In this document: positions 58,090-64,000 of the stretch, piece after piece
How the letters are laid out: every line of letters begins with the position of its first letter
Position numbering within the stretch: the first letter of the stretch is position 1
Assembly (NCBI GenBank): GCA_031308135.1
Contig: JAHLJT010009436.1
Span: 217,201,286 to 217,265,285, forward strand
Length of the DNA: 64,000 nucleotides
Direction: 5' to 3'
Origin: Acheta domesticus
Lineage: Eukaryota; Arthropoda; Insecta; Orthoptera; Gryllidae
Program-made: the position numbers and the translations under genes
Notes under the pieces: generated by a model
Told to the model about the DNA's origin: nothing
Database searches by the model: none
What the model saw: only the letters and a program-made list of their open reading frames with translations

Positions 58090-58505
58090 ACAACAAATTA
58101 AATATTTTAACAGAATATCAGTCTTCACGAATACTGCAATGGTATTGATGGTATACGGAAACACAGAACAATAGTTCTTCGCATATCAAGAATATAACAA
58201 AACGTTGCTCTTCCATAATGCAACACGTGAACAGCAAACATTTAATGGCGGCCGGCCTCTTCTTTGGAGCTTTGCTGCCGCATGACGTCAGCTGTATCGT
58301 CGACAGGGACGCCCTGAGGATCAGAATTTAGCCAGAAAGCGCAAGACAGAACAGGCACAATCAAATATTTTATCGAAACTGTTTCATTGTTTTTGTACTT
58401 TTCCAGAGTTCTTAGATATCTAAGGAAACCCAAGGCACCTCTCACATGGCTGGAGATTACATAGTTTTCTTTCAATTTCATCTTCTACATTGGAAATTAG
58501 TAATA
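58090..58505 (-). mobile_element. Unrecognised dispersed repeat, copy B (paired with 31642-32005)
   Basis: Collinear with copy A in the same orientation. The minus-strand frame (58481 down to 58242, 79 codons) shares Leu-Lys-x-Asn-Tyr-Val-x-Ser-x-His-Val-Arg-Gly...Gly-Phe-x-Arg-Tyr-x-x-Thr with copy A, then continues into a segment absent from A (about 58230-58350). That segment includes TGACGTCA (58283-58290) and GGCGGCCGGCC. Similarity resumes in the AT-rich 3' part. Nature unknown: retrocopy pair, domesticated fragment or transposon. Confidence 0.55.
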
Positions 58506-58734
58506 TAAATGTTTTTGTTAATACGAGTCTACTATATGTCCGCCACATGTCTCTCATACCCCCCAAACTAGGTCCAGGCGCAGGGGACACAGCTGGCCGG
58601 CAATGTCGGACAATCGATTCAAAATGCCAAATACATACTACTCAAAAACTGTCCATGATTCGTAGTTGTAATAACACTAGTAGCAACTACTTTTTGAACA
58701 TTTTACTTGAATCGTGTGTGGGATTGCGTAAGTT
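58506..58734. other. Non-coding gap, no gene seen
   Basis: No signal. Confidence 0.5.
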
Positions 58735-58900
58735 CTCTCGAGGTTGGCGGCCTGAGTCAGTTGGCTGCAATGCGAGAAGTCGCGCGGGCGGAAGCACGAC
58801 GTGCAGTCGTGTCGAGTCAACCGCCTGGTGTTTTAAGGGAACTGTTTTGTGTGCGCAGTTGTAGAACGAGAACTGACCGTCGCGGGAGAAGGGAATGAGG
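58735..58900. other. Weak CpG-rich patch
   Basis: Moderately CpG-rich for about 165 bp, weaker than the other islands. Confidence 0.4.
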
Positions 58901-59819
58901 GATTTTGTGTGGTAGGGTTTGTGGAGAAACAGGGGCGTGCTGAATCTAAACATCGCATAACTGTAGCACGTTAGTAATTAAATGTAACTATACTGATCCT
59001 CAAAAAGAAAAATAATGTTTATTGTAACAAAACAATGATATATAATGAATTGGTTTACGTTTGTAATGTATACATTAAAAAAAAAATATTTAATACGCCT
59101 GTAACAAGTAAAGTACTTCAGCTTCCGGGTCAATGACCCCCATCTCGATCAGGTTTTTGTCCAGTTTCCCCGATCCATTGACCAAATGCTGAGATGGCCC
59201 CTTGTTTTGCTTCTGGACGTATATGTAGCTTCACTGTGCGCACGTTTTGTTGAGCAGTCCTTTTGCTTGTAGTTCATTTACAGTTGAAATTCATTTTCTA
59301 TAACTCGGGAACAAACATTTTTCAAATATTTTTATTTTTCTAAAATAATTATTTTCTAAATTCATTTTTTCGTTTTCTATTTTCGTAGGTTTTTTTACAT
59401 TCTGGGCCTCAAGAAAATGTGCGCAGATAAGTCTCTTTCCCCACACGTCATATATAGTTTTTACTGTTTTTTGACAAATAAATAAATAAATGTTATTATT
59501 GAAACATTTATGTTTCTTTCCAGAATTTTCCCTCCACAATACTCCTATACTTGTATTATATGCGCAAGTTTTCTTGAGCCTTCGTCTCGCTAGTTACGAG
59601 AGGAGTGGGGAGTTTGGTTATTTTGACAGAAGGTATTTTATATCAAAATTGAAGATGTGTTTTCAATGAAAAGTACCAGTAATTTCTATTACAGGTGAGC
59701 GAACATTTCTGGTTTTCAGATTTTGTCTACAACTCTCGTTACTATTATTTATTCTTAATTCAACAAATGTTGGCAAAGGAGTGGGGGTAAGAATTCCGGG
59801 GCTCAAGAAAACGTGCGCG
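58901..59819. other. AT-rich DNA, no gene seen
   Basis: A short palindromic word GGGTCAATGACCC (59127-59139) stands out. No element ends are seen around it. Confidence 0.5.
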
Positions 59820-60250
59820 TATAATACCACGTTCATCCCGTGTCCTTGCCACGCTGCATTTTCGCGCGGGCGTCGCGTCGCATCGTGTCGTCGTGCCGTG
59901 CGGTGGTGCGCGGCGCGGCGCCCCCGGGGACCAGGGGCCCACGTGAGGCGAAACGCGGGGCGCGAGGCGAACGGGAGCGTGCCCGCGCTGACGCCCGACC
60001 AGGAATAGCTCTCTTCCCCGAACCCGGGTCGCCGGGTCAATTGCCACGAGGTCTGCAGGCGGAGCGGCGCGCGCGAACTCCGCCGCCCCTCCTGCAACCT
60101 CCTCCTCCTCCTCCTCCTCTCCGCTCCCCTCCCCCCCTCCCCCAGGAGCAACGCCTCGCCCGACGCCACGCTCCAGCGTTTGATGTAATTTTTCCTCATG
60201 TGCGTCCGCAACCTCGACCACCACAATGTCACACACGTTCTCCGCATTCT
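59820..60250. other. CpG-rich island
   Basis: CpG-rich (59840-60070), then a (CTC)n-rich tract (60095-60145) whose complement reads poly-Glu. No gene. Confidence 0.55.
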
Positions 60251-61109
60251 GCGATGCATACATTCGTCTTCCTTCGCTTTTGTGACTCTTGTGGAGTTAT
60301 AAAAAGCATTCCATTCACCTTCACAAAATAGTTACTACACTCATTATTTAATCGAAACCATCTTTAAATGTGCACCTTTTTTAGTTTATTAGTTCAACTA
60401 GAAATCAATAAAACAATTGAATATTACAGGCTACATTGAGGTATTAATTACATCAAGGTTATAATTTGATACTTGTATACTATCGACTTGCAGTCATTAA
60501 ACATCTCGCTTAAATATAAAGAAAATTCTATAGTATTTGAGTAACCGGCGTCCGTCCGTCCACATGTCGGTGCGTCCGTCGGTTACTCACACTTCGGCCA
60601 CTTCTCGTCCTCCAATTGAGGCAAATGAGATGTCATTCGATGCGTCTCGATTTCCTTGTGGGAAACGCATGATTTATTTTCGGATCCAGCCAGAAGATTG
60701 TACGAAATTTCTCCAAAAACCTGTGTTTGTATGTTTTTATTTTTGCGATCTATTGGCGGCCATGCAAACCACGTGCCCAATGCAACGGCACTCAGGTGAT
60801 GAATGTCACACGCCGTTAGAGATTGTATCGCCCAGACGCCACTGTTCAAAGAATGCGATGCACAGTAGTATCTCGGAAGGTCGTTGTGTTGCCACTCCGG
60901 AGAATACATTTTGTTTTATAGGATAATTTTGTTATGTGTAACATATTAGATAATGCTAATGGGATAATTACCTTTTCTACAATACTTTCAACTACACAAT
61001 TATATTCTAATATAAATCTATAAGATTGGAATGGTACGATCTAGAATAGGAGCTCTGAAATAACCCTAGGAATGATGATGAAAAGAACAATATAAGCTGC
61101 CTTCATGTC
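60251..61109. other. AT-rich DNA, no gene seen
   Basis: Contains an inverted pair GAGTAACCG (60539-60547) and CGGTTACTC (60580-60588) enclosing CCGTCC repeats. The 129-codon frame at 60537-60926 is unsupported. Confidence 0.5.
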
Positions 61110-61455
61110 AGTTCATCATCATCATCGTGTTCTAAACCTATTGTAGTTAGTTGGGGATCCGCTTTTTCGGATCGCTTACTACGATCCGTTATGGTTTGAC
61201 TGTGATTTTTACAACCGACTGTCAGCCTGACGTCAACCCCCAATAAGGAGGATCGAATTTTGTGACTTCACGTAGTTAACGGAACCGGTTAGGAAACGCC
61301 AATTTTGCAGTCAGGGCGTCTTTAGTAGAACCATCGCAGCATTCGCCTAAATGACCAAGGGAAACCACGAAAAACTCCGGTGAGGGGGTCGGAGAGGGGA
61401 TCGAACACGGGCCTCTCGATTGAGAAGCCAGCGCGCTACGTCCTGATCTACTTCG
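61110..61455 (-). mobile_element. SINE (third family) with the shared central core
   Basis: On the minus strand the head has a tRNA-like box A (TAGATCAGGACGTAGCGCGC, + coordinates about 61432-61451) and box B (GTGTTCGATCCCC, 61396-61408). Next comes the core TTTTTCGTGGTTTCCCTTGG...TAGGCGAATGC (61340-61376) and a unique body ending in a (GAT)n tail near 61110. Head and tail differ from the other SINEs while the core matches. Confidence 0.8.
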
Positions 61456-61809
61456 TTCGCTAACTTAATTTCACTTACTTCACCTAATTGAAGAAATAGG
61501 GTAATTGCATTTAATTTTACTATTTATAACAGGTGTTAGCATCAACTGTTTATAAGAAAAATAATAATGTGAATAAATAAACGTATTTCATTGAGTGGAT
61601 TCTTCTCATTTCAAGCTGCCAAGCAACAACGCAGGTAAGGTTTAAGGTACAAAGAAGAAATTGGGAATTGGGGGCAAAGAGAATTGAAAAATAGTTAATA
61701 GTATTTGACTTTATTATTGATTCGCTTAAAGAGTAAGCACTGGTTGCATGAAAACAACTATAAGTTAATAATTTAATTCTATGCAGCATTCAATTAATAT
61801 TTTATTATA
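61456..61809. other. AT-rich gap, no gene seen
   Basis: Host sequence upstream of the LINE. Confidence 0.5.
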
Positions 61810-62098
61810 TTATTCTCCTAGTTCTCGTCTGGCAGCGGAGGTGAACGGTCGTGGCAGCTGCTCCGCTGTGCTTACCTTGTTCCTATCGCTACGGACTAAA
61901 GATAAGCGAGCTCAGTGTACGAAGTGTATAGCTAGTTATACTATTTAGTGTGCGTGTGAATAAATTCAGTGTAGTTTTCAAAAAGTGCACGGAAATTTCA
62001 CCTATTATTGCAAATTTGTAAATAATTGCAGTGTTCTGTAAAACATTAGTGGAAGTGAAATAACATGCTCTGACCTCGGACAGAGCATAGCAGCCGCT

Positions 62099-63523
62099 AT
62101 GGAAGTTGTACACGGAACTTCGCCGATACCGAGCAACTTATACGAGTTTCAACAAAGTGTTATTGACCAACAAAAGCAACAATTGCAAGAACAGCAACTA
62201 CAGCTGCAGTCACAATAGCAACAAATAGAACAGCTACAGCAATTCCTGAAGCAACATCCACAGTTTTCGTTATCATCAAGCACTGCAGATACGGATCGTC
62301 AAAAGGCCGATAATTTAGCACAACAAACCAGTAGTCAAATAGACTTATCAACAATGTCATCTGTTGAAGGTACTTACAATAACTCTCCGGAGTGGCAAGA
62401 AGTCGTACCGAGACGGTGGAAACGAAAAAATAGTGAATCTGTACAAAGTGTTCTAAAGAAAATGCCAGCTCCAGAAAGTATTACTAATTACAACAAATTC
62501 CAACTTCTCTCTCCGAACGAACATGAAAACAACACAACAGAAACACTTGAATCCAGCGAACGAGCTAATGTTTACAAAATTCCACCCATATTTTTACCTG
62601 GAATAAAAGACATGAATATATTAAAAAAAACTGCATTGAAGAAGTATTAAAAAAAGATGAATACAGCTACAAATTACTTAACAGTGACAGTGTCAAAGTC
62701 ATAATAAGTACTGTTGACTCATATAGAAAGGTCATAAAACATTTTGAAAATAAAAAGTTACAATTCCATACGTATCAGCTCAAAGACGAGCGTTCATTTT
62801 GAGTTGTGCTTAAACAAATTCACGCGAATGCGGATGTCAAAGAACTTCAAGAGGAAATTGAAAGCTACGGCCACAAGGTTCGTCAAATTTACATCAAACA
62901 CAGGCTAACAAAAGCGCCACTCCCTCTCTTCTTCATAGACCTGCAACCTAGCAACAATAATAAAGATATCTACCACATAGATAGTTTACTGAACTGCAAA
63001 ATTAAAATAGAAGCGCCTCGAAAGAAGAAGGAAATCATGCAATGCAAAAGATGTCAAGAATACGGACATACAAAGACATACTGCCATCGACAGCATCGCT
63101 GTGTGAAATGCGGACAAAATCATCCCACCGAAGTTTGTAAAACGAGAAAAGAAGACCCACCTAAATGTGCTTTATGTGAGCAAAACCACCCAGCAAACTA
63201 CAAGGGATGCGAAGTCTACCAAGAAATAGACAAAATAAATATCCACAGAAAGCACGAAACTCCTTTCTTTCACATTCAAACCAGCAAAGCAACGAAATTT
63301 TAAGTGGTAATGTACCTCGCGAAATGCAACACCGCACTTGGGCCAACATAGTCAACAACCCCCATCACATCAAATCATAAATAATAATAGTAATACTGAA
63401 ATGGCACAATTAATAACAACAGTTCAAGAAACTTTTCAAAAATTTGAAGCAATACTATCTAAGCAAAGTGAACAAATTTCCAACCTGATAAGCCTCATGA
63501 CCAAAGTAATAAGCAAATTATGA
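62099..63523 (+). pseudogene. LINE ORF1 (gag-like, CCHC zinc knuckles), broken
   Basis: ORF1 is an RNA-binding, nucleocapsid-like protein in Jockey LINEs. From ATG 62099 the frame opens with a Gln-rich stretch. It is interrupted by TAG at 62216-62218 (codon 40, probably from CAG), shifts frame at an A8 run (62623-62630) and meets TGA at 62800-62802 (likely from an Arg CGA). It then runs through the PRE_C2HC-type region into three Cys/His knuckles (63043-63213): CKRCQEYGHTKTYC is a canonical C-x2-C-x4-H-x4-C, followed by CVKCGQNHPTEVC and CALCEQNHPANYKGC. Further frame changes occur at about 63270-63300 and 63335. The C-terminal piece (63338-63523) is a short predicted coiled segment ending at TGA 63521. 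Confidence 0.85.
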
Positions 63524-64000
63524 AAACTGTTCGTATTGCTGTATGGAATGCCAATGGATTAGCGCAACATTGCAGAGAAATTATCAATTTTCTGCATGAC
63601 GATAAAATTGACATAATGCTCATCTCAGAAACTCATTTTACAGAAAAAAGTTTCTTTAAAATACAGAACTATGAAATATATGATACAAAACATCCAGATG
63701 GCACAGCCCATGGAGGTACGGCAATAATAATAAAAAAAATATACAACATTCCTTGAAATCGAATTTTGAAAACGATTACTTGCAAGCCACATCTGTACTG
63801 GTTTATGAGAGCTTCGTTTCATTGACAGTGTCAGCCGTCTATAGCCCTCCTAAACATAAAATAACGGAAGACATGTACAAAGAATACTTCGATACTTTGG
63901 GTGCAAGATTTATCTCTGGAGGCGACTACAACGCAAAGCATACGCAGTGGGGGTCACGACTGTCGACGATACGAGGTAAAACACTGCTCAACGTAGTAAC
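63520..64000 (+). pseudogene. LINE ORF2 N-terminus: apurinic-like endonuclease, frameshifted and cut by window end
   Basis: ORF2 supplies the endonuclease that nicks target DNA and the reverse transcriptase. The ATG (63520) overlaps the ORF1 stop as ATGA. Visible endonuclease motifs in order: Trp-Asn-Ala-Asn-Gly-Leu near residue 8, Ser-Glu-Thr-His-Phe near residue 37, Gly-Gly-Thr-Ala-Ile-Ile-Ile near residue 65. A frameshift follows at an A8 run (63732-63739), producing a stop at 63754-63756 in the original frame. In the shifted frame come Ala-Val-Tyr-Ser-Pro-Pro and Phe-Ile-Ser-Gly-Gly-Asp-Tyr-Asn-Ala-Lys-His-x-x-Trp-Gly (63909-63953). The reverse transcriptase would lie beyond the window. 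Confidence 0.88.

Larger units (their letters stand above)
61810..64000 (+). mobile_element. Jockey-clade non-LTR retrotransposon, 5' part, decayed
   Basis: A 5' untranslated region of about 280 bp, starting near 61810-61825 where composition changes (TCTCGTCTGGCAGCGGAGG), is followed by a gag-type ORF1 and an overlapping apurinic-endonuclease ORF2. The order and the ATGA junction (63520-63523) are typical of the Jockey clade. Both frames contain stops and frameshifts, so this is a dead copy. The exact 5' end is uncertain because the 3' target duplication lies beyond the window. Confidence 0.85.

Noticed and set aside
59127..59139. GGGTCAATGACCC as a third piggyBac-like subterminal palindrome
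   Set aside because: No TTAA-bounded inverted termini found around it; similarity to CCGGTCAATTGACCGG is too short.
60537..60926. 129-codon frame of fairly normal composition
   Set aside because: Starts in CCGTCC repeats, no recognised family or splice context; insufficient evidence.

Overview
The window looks like intergenic or intronic DNA from a large arthropod genome, most likely an insect. Evidence: a decayed Jockey-clade non-LTR retrotransposon, tRNA-headed SINEs with target-site duplications, and non-autonomous piggyBac-, hAT- and pogo-like DNA elements, all in eukaryotic sequence with a spliceable transposon exon and no operon-like organisation. I cannot place it to order. I found no confident host protein-coding exon, rRNA or free-standing tRNA gene; most long open frames are artefacts of GC-rich low-complexity DNA.

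Layout. The DNA is a mosaic. AT-rich stretches of about 1-2 kb alternate with about 27 short, very GC- and CpG-rich blocks. The strongest blocks are 1-1590, 8520-9545, 16130-17115, 17500-18520, 27890-28760, 47870-49165 and 59820-60250. Several blocks hold promoter- or enhancer-like short motifs: CTTTGT cores, homeodomain-like AT cores, one NRF1-type site, one RFX X-box and CRE palindromes. Some also hold G-quadruplex-prone or minisatellite DNA.

Mobile elements. (1) SINE family 1: 6769-7324 (+, 15-bp TSD), 26181-26524 (+, internally deleted), 45503-46100 (-). (2) SINE family 2: 11240-11531 (+, 14-bp TSD), 38215-38395 (+, truncated). (3) Two other SINEs, 25095-25320 (+) and 61110-61455 (-), share a central core with family 1. 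(4) piggyBac-like TTAA elements: 33289-33893 and 55490-57267; the second keeps the first exon of a transposase and an internal 412-bp tandem duplication. (5) A hAT-like element with 8-bp TSD at 34618-35201. (6) A pogo-like MITE with TA TSD at 55264-55445. (7) Non-LTR relics at 36640-36835 and 38400-38745. (8) The 5' part of a Jockey-type element from about 61810 to the window end, with broken gag and endonuclease frames.

Unexplained structure includes a diverged pair of minus-strand repeats (31642-32005 and 58090-58505) sharing a short reading frame, a direct-repeat pair near 39.6/40.5 kb, a fold-back near 41.8-42.0 kb and several tandem arrays. Taken together, this is a TE-littered gene desert whose CpG-rich islands may be regulatory. 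That function is inference only.
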